From a virus: DNA of 23,081 nucleotides. Below are positions 7,194-13,343 of the stretch, in pieces (the stretch's first letter is position 1; every line of letters begins with the position of its first letter). The position numbers were made by a program, and so were the translations under genes. The notes below the pieces were generated by a model. That model did no database searches, was not told the origin of the DNA, and saw only the letters and a program-made list of their open reading frames with translations. The stretch spans positions 1-23,081 of the IMG/VR virus record IMGVR_UViG_3300020182_000199. One strand, written 5' to 3'.

Positions 7194-7517
7194 ATGGAAG
7201 TAACAGGAAAATTAGTAAAAAAGTTAGCTGCTGAATCAGGAGTTAGCAAATCATCAGGAAAAGAGTGGAAGAAACAATCTATCGTAATTGATACAGGTGG
7301 AGAATTTAAAAATGAAGTCTGTATTAGTGCCTTCGGGGATAAGATTGATTCAATGAACAAGCTAGAAATAGGAATGGATGTATCAGTTCTTTGTAATGTT
7401 TATTCAAGAGAATATAACGGAAGATACTTTCATAATATAGACGGCTACTTCTTTTCCAAGAAAAGTAACGAACAACCTAAAGCAGTAGCAGGTTCAGAAG
7501 AAGATTTACCTTTCTAA
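7194..7517 (+). CDS. DUF3127-type OB-fold SSB-like protein
   Basis: A 107-aa protein starting MEVTGKLVKKL. The pattern, an initial strand, then SSGKEWKKQSIVIDTGGEF, VCISAFGDKI, LEIGMDVSVLCNVYSREYNG and RYFHNIDGYF, is that of DUF3127 proteins, small single OB folds widespread in Bacteroidota and their phages. The C-terminal tip EEDLPF copies the acidic DDDIPF tail by which bacterial SSB recruits partners, which supports single-stranded DNA binding. It lies 34 bases after the ERF gene and two bases before the next. A short hairpin-like string (CCTG/CAGG) lies in the gap before it. Confidence 0.82.
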   Translation: MEVTGKLVKKLAAESGVSKSSGKEWKKQSIVIDTGGEFKNEVCISAFGDKIDSMNKLEIGMDVSVLCNVYSREYNGRYFHNIDGYFFSKKSNEQPKAVAGSEEDLPF

Positions 7518-7518
7518 G

Positions 7519-8025
7519 ATGACTACTGAAGATAATTTTAAAGTCCTTTGCGACCTCACTACAAATGTATTGGGGTTGCCTAAAGGCTCGTTAGGTGAAA
7601 AGACAAGGAAACAAGATATACAGGTAGCTAGAACTGTTGCTAGTGTTATTGCAAGAAAAGAAGAAAATATACATCAGACTGTGATAGCTAAAGTTATCAA
7701 TAGAGATAGGTCTTTGATTTACCACTACGAAAAAATGCATAAGAGTAATTACGCAACTTGGGGAAAATATAGAAATGTATTCAATAAAGTTTACACCGCT
7801 TATAAAGATGTTAGCGAAGCAAAGAAGACTTTCTTAGACTCAGACTTCCTTAAGAGCCACCTGTTGAAGAATGGGGTTAAGGAAAGCAAACCGCAAGTAT
7901 TGCTACAGGTAACAAGTGGACAAGCTTTGTGTATAATAAAAACTTCTTACTTTGACTTCTCTAATCAATTAGAAAATATTAAAATTGCAATGTCAAATTA
8001 TAACTATTCATCAAAAATATTATGA
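7519..8025 (+). CDS. DnaA domain IV-like DNA-binding protein
   Basis: A 168-aa protein. Residues about 28-75 read TRKQDIQVARTVASVIARKE, then HQTVIAKVINRDRSLIYHYE. This resembles DnaA domain IV, including the position of its signature (normally GxRDHTTVxHA, here NRDRSLIYHY) at the end of the recognition helix. There is no AAA+ ATPase part. The rest (75-168) is helical and not recognised. The likely role is sequence-specific DNA binding for phage replication, perhaps at the phage origin or at host DnaA boxes. It overlaps the next gene by four bases (ATGA), a replication gene, which supports this. Inferred from motif similarity, not proven. Confidence 0.65.
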   Translation: MTTEDNFKVLCDLTTNVLGLPKGSLGEKTRKQDIQVARTVASVIARKEENIHQTVIAKVINRDRSLIYHYEKMHKSNYATWGKYRNVFNKVYTAYKDVSEAKKTFLDSDFLKSHLLKNGVKESKPQVLLQVTSGQALCIIKTSYFDFSNQLENIKIAMSNYNYSSKIL

Positions 8026-8714
8026 AACACTTATTAAGCAGTTCAGCATTCTTAATAGTAAACAAGCAATTAGCGAAGCAGGTAGGGTTGAAGGGTGCAA
8101 TTCTGCTTGCTGACCTAATTAGCAAAGAAGAATACTTTATAGCCAATGGAATGACTGATGGTTGGTTTTTTAATACTGAAGCTAATATAGAGCGAGATAC
8201 TACACTAACTTCATATCAGCAAAGAAAGTGTCTTAAAACGCTTAAAAAGTACCAAATAATAGAAACTAAGCGTAAAGGAATACCTGCCAAGCAATACTTC
8301 AAGATTAATGAAGCTAACTTATTGAGAATCTTAAGTTGTGAAGAAACTGAACAACTAGAGGTTAATAAACTTAAGGACTTGTCAGAAACAAACTTAAGGA
8401 CTATTAATAAGAATAAAGAAATAAGAATAACTAATAATACTATATCTAATAGGCGTGATGAATTTGTCTTTGAGGTTTTGTCTTTTGATTATGATGAAAG
8501 TATTTTAAATGGATTTATTGACTATTGGACAGAACCTAATAAGTCTAATACAAAAATGAAATACGAATTAAACAAAACTTGGAGTACAAAGCTCAGATTA
8601 AAGACTTGGGCAACTAATCAAAAGAAATGGGATAAACCTAAGTCAAATACAAAAACAATGTCTAAGTTAGACGCTCAAATTAATGAATGGCAAAAAGCAA
8701 AAGAATTATTATAA
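8022..8714 (+). CDS. Replication protein with N-terminal winged-helix region
   Basis: A 230-aa protein coupled by an ATGA overlap to the DnaA-like gene. Residues about 1-105 look like the winged-helix N-terminal domain of phage replisome organisers: AFLIVNKQLAKQVGLKGAIL, GWFFNTEANIERDTTLTSYQ, then QRKCLKTLKKYQIIETKRKG and PAKQYFKIN, i.e. helix-turn-helix with a beta wing. A polar linker (about 115-150) is followed by FIDYWTEPNKSNTKMKYELN and TWSTKLRLKTWATNQKKW. This resembles the C-terminal segment of DnaD/O-like replication proteins that ends in a W-x-x-W helix. The likely role is origin binding or helicase loading. No helicase is encoded nearby, so the host DnaB equivalent would be recruited. 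Confidence 0.72.
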   Translation: MKHLLSSSAFLIVNKQLAKQVGLKGAILLADLISKEEYFIANGMTDGWFFNTEANIERDTTLTSYQQRKCLKTLKKYQIIETKRKGIPAKQYFKINEANLLRILSCEETEQLEVNKLKDLSETNLRTINKNKEIRITNNTISNRRDEFVFEVLSFDYDESILNGFIDYWTEPNKSNTKMKYELNKTWSTKLRLKTWATNQKKWDKPKSNTKTMSKLDAQINEWQKAKELL

Positions 8715-8728
8715 ATTAAAAAAAAATT

Positions 8729-8950
8729 ATGAAAGAATTTGAATACAATGATAAAATTATAGAAGATTTAGGATTAACTGAAATGCAGGTTTTAAATATA
8801 ATATCAATATGGTATGTTAATGGTATGATGCCTGATATAATTCAAAATGAAGACGGGTGGGAATTAGATGAATTAGTTGATAATAGGTTTTGGCAATTAT
8901 TTGAAGAAGAAAAATTAATAAAAGATTCTCTTTGGATTACACGAAATTAA
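8729..8950 (+). CDS. Small acidic hypothetical protein
   Basis: A 73-aa protein with ATG at 8729 after an A-rich 14-base gap. It is very acidic and Trp-containing (starts MKEFEYNDKIIEDLGLTEMQ; includes GWELDELVDNRFWQLFEEEK) with a helix-turn-helix-like length but no basic recognition helix. No family recognised. Acidic small proteins in replication blocks may mimic DNA or bind a partner protein, but nothing here proves that. Confidence 0.65.
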   Translation: MKEFEYNDKIIEDLGLTEMQVLNIISIWYVNGMMPDIIQNEDGWELDELVDNRFWQLFEEEKLIKDSLWITRN

Positions 8951-8952
8951 AT

Positions 8953-9321
8953 ATGAAACCACTAAAACAAGAAAACCTAAAAGAGCTGACTGAAAAAGTC
9001 CTAGACTTAGTTGCAAAGACTTCAGTTGAAATAGGACACAGGTCAGACGCTCAGACCTTAGCAAGTCTAAGTAAGATATTTGCTGAAGATTTAATACAAG
9101 AAAAGCGTTTTGGAAATATGACCTTTAACCAAGTTCAAGACGCTTTTAGACAGGGTGTAAGATTTGGAAAGGACGAACCCTTTTTAAATATCAGAACCTT
9201 TTACAAGTGGGTGTACGCTCAGAAGAAGTTAGTAGATAACGCTTACTATCAAGTTCACGAATTAGGGCAACCAAAGGAACAGACCTTATGGTATCAAGAA
9301 CCAATAAAACTATTAAGATGA
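8953..9321 (+). CDS. Hypothetical helical protein of the replication block
   Basis: A 122-aa protein. ATG at 8953 (MKPLKQENLKELTEKVLDLV) follows the previous stop by two bases; an in-frame TTG at 8932 lies inside the preceding gene and is less likely. It is almost entirely helical: an amphipathic N-terminal helix, DAQTLASLSKIFAEDLIQEK, then FNQVQDAFRQGVRFGKDEPF and FLNIRTFYKWVYAQKKLVDN. The position after the winged-helix protein, together with its size, would suit a helicase loader or primosome accessory, but I see no ATPase motif and do not recognise the family. It ends in an ATGA overlap with the C5 methyltransferase gene. Confidence 0.65.
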   Translation: MKPLKQENLKELTEKVLDLVAKTSVEIGHRSDAQTLASLSKIFAEDLIQEKRFGNMTFNQVQDAFRQGVRFGKDEPFLNIRTFYKWVYAQKKLVDNAYYQVHELGQPKEQTLWYQEPIKLLR

Positions 9322-9911
9322 AGATACTAAATTTATATGCAGGAATTGGTGGTAATAGAAAGCTTTGGGGAAATGACCATAAAATTACAGCAGTTGAATT
9401 TAATGAAAAGATAGCTGATAAGTATAGGCAATTATATCCTAACGACAATGTAATAGTAGCTGACGCACACGAATATCTTTTAGACCATTATAAAGAATTT
9501 GATTTTATATGGACATCACCACCTTGTCAATCACATAGCACAACAAATTATTTTACACAGCATATAAGAAAAAGACCTGTTTACCCTTCAATGAAGTTAT
9601 ATGAAGAAATAATATTTTTGGACAATTTTTATAAAGGTAAGTATTGTGTAGAAAATGTAGTTAGTTACTATGAACCTTTAATAAAGCCGACTAAGATAGG
9701 AAGACATTACTTATGGTCTAATTTTAATATACCTTTAATTAATCAGCCAAAAGATGATGTAGGTTCTATGGAGCCAAAATATGGAAATAAAGCTTGTAAA
9801 AAACCTTTAGAAGAAAGAAACGCAGTCAATTCTGAATTAGGATTACATATACTACAACAAGCGTTAGGTATTATAATAGAAAATAAAGTTGAACAAAACA
9901 AACTATTCTAA
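9318..9911 (+). CDS. Small C5-cytosine DNA methyltransferase
   Basis: A 197-aa protein starting at ATG 9318 (MKILNLYAGIGGNRKLWG). It contains motif I (NLYAGIGG, 5-12), motif IV with the catalytic Cys70 (SPPCQSHS), and motif VI ENV (112-114). A GRHYLWSNFNIP segment (about 128-139) and a motif X-like end (NSELGLHILQQALG) follow. It methylates cytosine at C5, protecting phage DNA from restriction or marking it. It is much shorter than ordinary enzymes of this class (over 300 aa) and has almost no room for a target recognition domain. No cognate endonuclease is adjacent, so it is an orphan enzyme. An upstream in-frame start at 9288 would lie inside the previous gene. Confidence 0.85.
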   Translation: MKILNLYAGIGGNRKLWGNDHKITAVEFNEKIADKYRQLYPNDNVIVADAHEYLLDHYKEFDFIWTSPPCQSHSTTNYFTQHIRKRPVYPSMKLYEEIIFLDNFYKGKYCVENVVSYYEPLIKPTKIGRHYLWSNFNIPLINQPKDDVGSMEPKYGNKACKKPLEERNAVNSELGLHILQQALGIIIENKVEQNKLF

Positions 9912-9912
9912 G

Positions 9913-10341
9913 ATGAAATTTGAACGCAAAGCACATAGAGAAAGACAGAACAAAGCTTTAACTCAGTTTTGTAATCACTTTGGATTGACTTATGGTTCAC
10001 ATCAGGAATACGCTCACATTGACGCAGTTCTTTACGATAAGGGGAAGATAACAGGATTTGCAGAAGTAAAGGGAGTTCATAAGAATATAGAAGATGGACA
10101 AGATGTTATTGTTGCTATGCGTAAAATAGTAAGAGCTCAACAGCTTCAGGTAAGTAGTGGAAAACCTGTTGCTATTATTTGGGCGTTTAACAATGCTATT
10201 GTCTATGAAAGAATAAACAACTTAAAAGGAATCTTTTATTATGGAGGAAGAAAAGTAAGAGAAGGAAGCACGTTTGACCAAGAACAAATCGTTAAAGTAT
10301 TAATTAAAAACTTAATAAGAATTGAAGAAGACAGTCAGTAA
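9913..10341 (+). CDS. PD-(D/E)XK-type nuclease
   Basis: A 142-aa protein starting MKFERKAHRERQNKALTQFC, one base after the methyltransferase stop. After an N-terminal helix it shows HIDAVLYDKGKITGFAEVKG: Asp37, then Glu51-Val-Lys53 on the next strand. This is the PD-(D/E)XK active site arrangement. A later helix holds VAMRKIVRAQQLQVSSGKPV, followed by a strand (VAIIWAFNNAIVYERI), as in small phage and VRR-like nucleases. It probably processes DNA ends or branched intermediates together with ERF and NinG, encoded nearby. It could also be an anti-host nuclease. Its 3' end overlaps the NinG gene by 20 bases. Confidence 0.78.
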   Translation: MKFERKAHRERQNKALTQFCNHFGLTYGSHQEYAHIDAVLYDKGKITGFAEVKGVHKNIEDGQDVIVAMRKIVRAQQLQVSSGKPVAIIWAFNNAIVYERINNLKGIFYYGGRKVREGSTFDQEQIVKVLIKNLIRIEEDSQ

Positions 10342-10735
10342 ATTAAAAAAGGAGCTTGATAAGTGGTTCAGTCTTTACATAAGACTTAGAGAAGCTAACG
10401 AATATGGAATGTGCCAATGCTTTACTTGTGGAGTAGTCAGGCATTACAAAGATGGTATGCAGAACGGACACTTTCAGTCTAGGAAACACTTGTCTACAAG
10501 ATTTTCAGAAGATGGAAATTGTGAGGTACAGTGTGTAAAATGCAATGTTTACGCTTGGGGTGAACAGTACAAGTTCGCATTAGCTATAGATGCAAAGTAT
10601 GGAGAAGGTAGGGCTCAGGAACTACAATTTTTAGCTCGTACAACTTTAAAGATTTCTAGGGTTGAATATGAAGAAAAGATAAGTTATTACAAATCCATTG
10701 TTAATAAGTTAAAAAAAGAAAAAGGAATTGAATAA
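10322..10735 (+). CDS. ninG: NinG (Rap)-like recombination endonuclease
   Basis: A 137-aa protein of the lambda NinG/Rap family, a structure-specific endonuclease that cuts recombination intermediates. It has an N-terminal helix (LKKELDKWFSLYIRLREANE), a first cysteine cluster CQCFTCG (Cys31, 33, 36), the NGHFQSRKHLSTRF element (48-61) with the conserved His, and a second cysteine pair VQCVKCN (Cys71, Cys74). This is the HNH-like metal-binding arrangement of the family. The length (137 vs about 200 in lambda) is at the short end. The start is TTG at 10322, overlapping the nuclease gene by 20 bases, because no ATG or GTG lies upstream of the conserved part. Confidence 0.85.
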   Translation: MKKTVSKLKKELDKWFSLYIRLREANEYGMCQCFTCGVVRHYKDGMQNGHFQSRKHLSTRFSEDGNCEVQCVKCNVYAWGEQYKFALAIDAKYGEGRAQELQFLARTTLKISRVEYEEKISYYKSIVNKLKKEKGIE

Positions 10736-10756
10736 TTTTTTTAATATCTTTGGCGT

Positions 10757-11113
10757 ATGACAGAACCGATATACGCAAGTGCAGAACACAGAGCAATAAT
10801 TGAAGCCTATTTAGAAATGTGTATGGAGTTTACTAAAGAGCTATCAACCAAAAGCAGGTACGAAGGTTACTTAGAAGTGTTAGAAATAATTATTGAATAT
10901 CATAACGGCTACGGAACAGGGCTTAAAGAAAATAACTATTGGGATTGGATGATGATAATACCGATAAACGTTTCAGTAGCTACTAACGGATTCTTTGCAG
11001 GAATAGAAACTAAAGGCAATAGAGCGTATATAAGGTCTTACAAACTAATACTAGACGAAATAGTTCAACAGGTTGCAGACAAGATAGATAAAATGGAAGT
11101 TGTAAATGACTGA
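10757..11113 (+). CDS. Hypothetical protein
   Basis: A 118-aa soluble protein starting MTEPIYASAEHRAIIEAYLE, with ATG at 10757 and a 21-base gap from ninG. It is acidic and helical at both ends, with a central Trp/Gly-rich part (YGTGLKENNYWDWMMIIPIN). I do not recognise the family. A TATCTTTG string at 10745-10752, just upstream of the ATG, matches the -7 part of the Bacteroidota promoter consensus but has no well-spaced -33 element. It overlaps the sigma-like gene by eight bases, so the two are coexpressed. Confidence 0.65.
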   Translation: MTEPIYASAEHRAIIEAYLEMCMEFTKELSTKSRYEGYLEVLEIIIEYHNGYGTGLKENNYWDWMMIIPINVSVATNGFFAGIETKGNRAYIRSYKLILDEIVQQVADKIDKMEVVND

Positions 11114-11660
11114 TATATATTTAGAAATATCAAAGCTATCAGGTAAGTTCAGGACTATGGCTTATGGTCTTTCTAATGATAAGAACGAAGTAAATGACGC
11201 AGTACAAGAGTTAATGATATACTTTTTACAAATGAATCCTGAAACACTTAAAGCTATTTATGATAAGGACGGAATAGACGGAGTAACAAGATACGGAGCA
11301 GTAGCGTTAAGACGAGCTTTAACAAGTCCTAGAAGTAATTACTATTATAAATATAAAAAGTACTATACTAATTTAATAGGGGTGTATATGAACAACACAA
11401 ATATAGCTCAAAATAATTTCCATAAAAGTATATACAACTTACCTTTAATTGAAGAACAAGATTTACAATGGGAAAAGCTAGAAAAGATTGATGAAGCTTT
11501 AGAGAGTTTTACTTGGTATGATAGGAAGATATTTGAATTATATTATTCTGAAGGAAACACTTTAGATAGTTTAGCAAAGAAGACAGGAATAAGCAGAAAT
11601 AGTTTATTCACGACAATAGACAAAGTAAGAGTGCAGCTAAAAGAAATGCTAAATGAATAA
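11106..11660 (+). CDS. Sigma-70-family (ECF-like) sigma factor homologue
   Basis: A 184-aa protein. Residues about 10-80 resemble sigma region 2: FRTMAYGLSNDKNEVNDAVQ, then ELMIYFLQMNPETLKAIYDK. Residues about 130-184 form a region 4 helix-turn-helix, FTWYDRKIFELYYSEGNTLD, then SLAKKTGISRNSLFTTIDKV and a basic end. The F/Y-RKIFELYY-SEGxTLxxLAKxTGISR pattern is typical of sigma-70 region 4. It would bind host core RNA polymerase and direct it to phage promoters, probably middle or late ones. It ends with an eight-base overlap with the next gene. Alternatives: a region 4-only DNA-binding regulator. Family call is reasonable; its target promoters are unknown. Confidence 0.72.
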   Translation: MTDIYLEISKLSGKFRTMAYGLSNDKNEVNDAVQELMIYFLQMNPETLKAIYDKDGIDGVTRYGAVALRRALTSPRSNYYYKYKKYYTNLIGVYMNNTNIAQNNFHKSIYNLPLIEEQDLQWEKLEKIDEALESFTWYDRKIFELYYSEGNTLDSLAKKTGISRNSLFTTIDKVRVQLKEMLNE

Positions 11661-12057
11661 GTTCTTTGTAACTAACGAAGTCTATGAAGACAGGATAGCA
11701 ATATGTAAGGGTTGTGTCTATTACTTCAAGCCAACAGGAACTTGTAAAGACTGCGGTTGCTTTATGAAAATAAAGGCAAGACTCGCTCCAATGGAATGTA
11801 GTCAGAAGAAATGGGAGAAGACAAAAGAAGTAGAAGCTCCTGAAAGTTTACCACAGGAAATAGTAGATGAGATTTTAGATATGTGGAAAGACTTGAAAAC
11901 AGGTAGAGCAAAGAACCAAGCAGCTAAAAAGAGAATGATTGAAACTTATAATACAATATACAATACTAATTATGGTGTAAGAACTAATTGCGGTTCTTGT
12001 ATCTCAACTTGCTTTGATGGAATAAAAAAAATATATAAAGAATACTCTAAGGACTAA
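11653..12057 (+). CDS. Cysteine-rich zinc-ribbon protein
   Basis: A 134-aa protein overlapping the sigma-like gene by eight bases. Residues 18-49 hold Cys18-x2-Cys21, Cys31-x2-Cys34-x-Cys36 and Cys49, a probable zinc-binding ribbon (GCVYYFKPTGTCKDCGCFMK). The middle is a charged helix (PESLPQEIVDEILDMWKDLK, then RAKNQAAKKRMIETYNTIYN). The C terminus adds a second cluster (Cys113, Cys116, Cys120). I recall similar proteins in flavophages but no function. Because it is encoded with a sigma-like factor, it could take part in transcription control, but it may simply be a nucleic-acid-binding protein. Confidence 0.65.
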   Translation: MNKFFVTNEVYEDRIAICKGCVYYFKPTGTCKDCGCFMKIKARLAPMECSQKKWEKTKEVEAPESLPQEIVDEILDMWKDLKTGRAKNQAAKKRMIETYNTIYNTNYGVRTNCGSCISTCFDGIKKIYKEYSKD

Positions 12058-12114
12058 TACTAATAAATATAGGGTAAGACCTACAAAAGCGTTTATTTTA
12101 CCTAGAGTAGTAGA

Positions 12115-12136
12115 GGGGGGGTGTGGTTACCTCCCC
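12115..12136. repeat. G-run/C-run hairpin in intergenic gap
   Basis: Seven Gs at 12115-12121 face CCTCCCC at 12130-12136 across an eight-base loop (TGTGGTTA). The stem is seven pairs with one G-T pair. It lies in the 130-base gap between the zinc-ribbon gene and the start at 12188 and is the most GC-rich string in an AT-rich window. No T-run follows, so it is not a typical intrinsic terminator. It may be an RNA structure or a protein-binding site. Confidence 0.45.
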
Positions 12137-12187
12137 AATACAATAAACCGAATAGAAATGTTAATCGGCTCAACTAAAACAATAGAT

Positions 12188-12358
12188 ATGGAAAGAACAT
12201 ACAAGACAATAAAAAGTGTATTAAAACATCACATCAAAACAGGAGTGAAAAGTCTTTGGACTTGGAAGGACGATAACTTCACAATGATATATGAAAATTA
12301 TAGTGGTGACGACAGGATTTATACAAGCAACCAACTATTAAAAATACTAAGCAAATGA
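12188..12358 (+). CDS. Small hypothetical protein
   Basis: A 56-aa protein when started at ATG 12188 (MERTYKTIKSVLKHHIKTGV); an in-frame ATG at 12158 would add ten residues. I prefer 12188 because of the A-rich context and the basic helix at the new N terminus. A Trp-containing beta part follows (SLWTWKDDNFTMIYENYSGD). No family recognised. It ends in an ATGA overlap with the next small gene. Confidence 0.5.
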   Translation: MERTYKTIKSVLKHHIKTGVKSLWTWKDDNFTMIYENYSGDDRIYTSNQLLKILSK

Positions 12359-12531
12359 TACTACAACTATTAGCATACTTTTCCTTATTTGTAATTTTTG
12401 TAATTACAATTTTAAGTATAATAGAAGGCAAGATAAGAGCCAAAAGAAATAACAAGATAAAATACAGAATTGACAAGGTAGAAACACTAACAGGAGGACT
12501 AGAAAACGATAGGATAAATGAAAGACAATAG
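12355..12531 (+). CDS. Small membrane-anchored protein
   Basis: A 58-aa frame started by ATG 12355, overlapping the previous stop (ATGA). The N-terminal 23 residues are a hydrophobic helix (MILQLLAYFSLFVIFVITIL, then SII), followed by a basic cytoplasmic-type part (EGKIRAKRNNKIKYRIDKVE) and a polar tail. It is therefore an N-terminally anchored membrane protein. Stop/start coupling on one side and a 14-base overlap with the DUF3310-like gene on the other support translation. Function unknown. Confidence 0.55.
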   Translation: MILQLLAYFSLFVIFVITILSIIEGKIRAKRNNKIKYRIDKVETLTGGLENDRINERQ

Positions 12532-12727
12532 AATACCAAGCTACTACAAAGGAATCAGATACGGCTATGAAGCTCGTAAGGTCATAGAGGACTTTGAACT
12601 TAGCTACAATACAGGAACAGCCGTTACTTACTTGCTCAGAGCAGAAAGGAAACACGCTAGTCCTATTGAGTGCATACAGAAAGCAATCAATCACTTAGAA
12701 TTTGAACTTGATAAACTAAAGAAATGA
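12518..12727 (+). CDS. DUF3310-like (SaV-type nucleotide kinase-like) protein
   Basis: A 69-aa protein whose order of residues matches the DUF3310 pattern: GIRYGYEARKVIEDF, then a short loop, NTGTAVTYLLRAERKHASPI and ECIQKAINHLEFELDKLKK. In this family the common form is Y-ExIDxIxxx-L-fxxGNAiKYlxRxxxKgxxxeDLxKAxwYLexE. Here G-T-A-V-T-Y-L-L-R-A is conserved well enough to recognise. The family is common in phages and is sometimes called nucleotide kinase-like, but the reaction is not established. It overlaps both neighbouring genes, consistent with a middle operon. Confidence 0.65.
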   Translation: MKDNRIPSYYKGIRYGYEARKVIEDFELSYNTGTAVTYLLRAERKHASPIECIQKAINHLEFELDKLKK

Positions 12728-12960
12728 CTCTATACTTTTGCGAATGTGGAAAAACTATGGAAATAGGAAAGGCTACAATAGTTAACAGAGATGGCAAATG
12801 GGTAACTAAGGAAGCACTCTGTGAGTGTGGTAAATATATGGACAGCAAACCAACTGAAGGAATGCCAAGTCTAAAAAGAACTGAACCTACTCTAAGTATG
12901 AAAAGAGATAAGCTTTGGGAAGGAGCAACAGAAAAGATAAGAAGTAAAGCAACTGAATAG
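12724..12960 (+). CDS. Small zinc-ribbon protein
   Basis: A 78-aa protein overlapping the previous gene by four bases (ATGA). Cysteines come in two CxC pairs: Cys6/Cys8 (FCECGK) and Cys33/Cys35 (LCECGK), both in the form C-E-C-G-K, a probable four-Cys zinc ribbon. The C-terminal half is polar, with several Arg/Lys and Pro (KPTEGMPSLKRTEPTLSMKR). Small proteins with repeated C-x-C-G-K knuckles are common in Bacteroidota phages; the role is unknown. It may bind nucleic acid. The next gene starts with GTG overlapping its stop by one base. Confidence 0.6.
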   Translation: MTLYFCECGKTMEIGKATIVNRDGKWVTKEALCECGKYMDSKPTEGMPSLKRTEPTLSMKRDKLWEGATEKIRSKATE

Positions 12961-13343
12961 TGAAGTTTGTAATAAAAGACAAAAGAGATAAGCAAAGTCT
13001 ATTTAGTTATCTAAAGGAATTAGAGAACGACTACATAGTAAGTGTAAAGAAACAAAGAAACACAAGAAGCAATATGCAGAACAGTTACTATTGGAAATGT
13101 ATCGTACAAGGACTAGCAGAAGAACTAGGATATTTCCCAAATGAAATGCACGATGTACTAAGAGCTAAGTTCTTATCAGAATATGAAATGATAAGTATTA
13201 ATGATAACCAAATAGCAATAAATAAAATAGGAAGTACAACAGCTTTAAACACTAAAGCGTTTGAAGTATATACAGAACAAATAAGAGTATGGGCTTTAAC
13301 TGACTTAGGAATAAGGCTTATGCTTCCAAATGAATACGAATGA
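12960..13343 (+). CDS. NinB (Orf)-like recombination protein
   Basis: A 127-aa protein with a GTG start (12960), its first base shared with the previous stop. Residues about 30-95 read RNTRSNMQNSYYWKCIVQGL, GYFPNEMHDVLRAKFLSEYE and the C-terminal part holds STTALNTKAFEVYTEQIRVW and LGIRLMLPNEYE. This R-S-x-x-Q-N-xYYW...STTxL...F-x-x-Y-x-x-I-R-x-W pattern is the NinB/lambda Orf type, a recombination mediator that loads onto single-stranded DNA with SSB. Together with ERF, SSB-like, NinG and the nuclease it gives a complete phage recombination set. It overlaps the following methyltransferase gene by four bases. Confidence 0.72.
   Translation: MKFVIKDKRDKQSLFSYLKELENDYIVSVKKQRNTRSNMQNSYYWKCIVQGLAEELGYFPNEMHDVLRAKFLSEYEMISINDNQIAINKIGSTTALNTKAFEVYTEQIRVWALTDLGIRLMLPNEYE

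Noticed and set aside
9318-10341. C5 methyltransferase and PD-(D/E)XK nuclease as a restriction-modification pair
   Set aside because: The nuclease is small and accompanied by NinG and other recombination genes; nothing shows shared specificity, so a recombination role is more economical.
12733-12740. TACTTTTG as a promoter -7 element
   Set aside because: It lies inside a coding region, and no TTTG is found 17-20 bases upstream (nearest is 28 bases away).
12279-12995. Three open frames on the minus strand (12279-12539, 12404-12694, 12687-12995)
   Set aside because: They lie opposite tightly coupled + strand genes, have hydrophobic low-complexity products typical of antisense to AT-rich coding DNA, and lack any recognisable domain.
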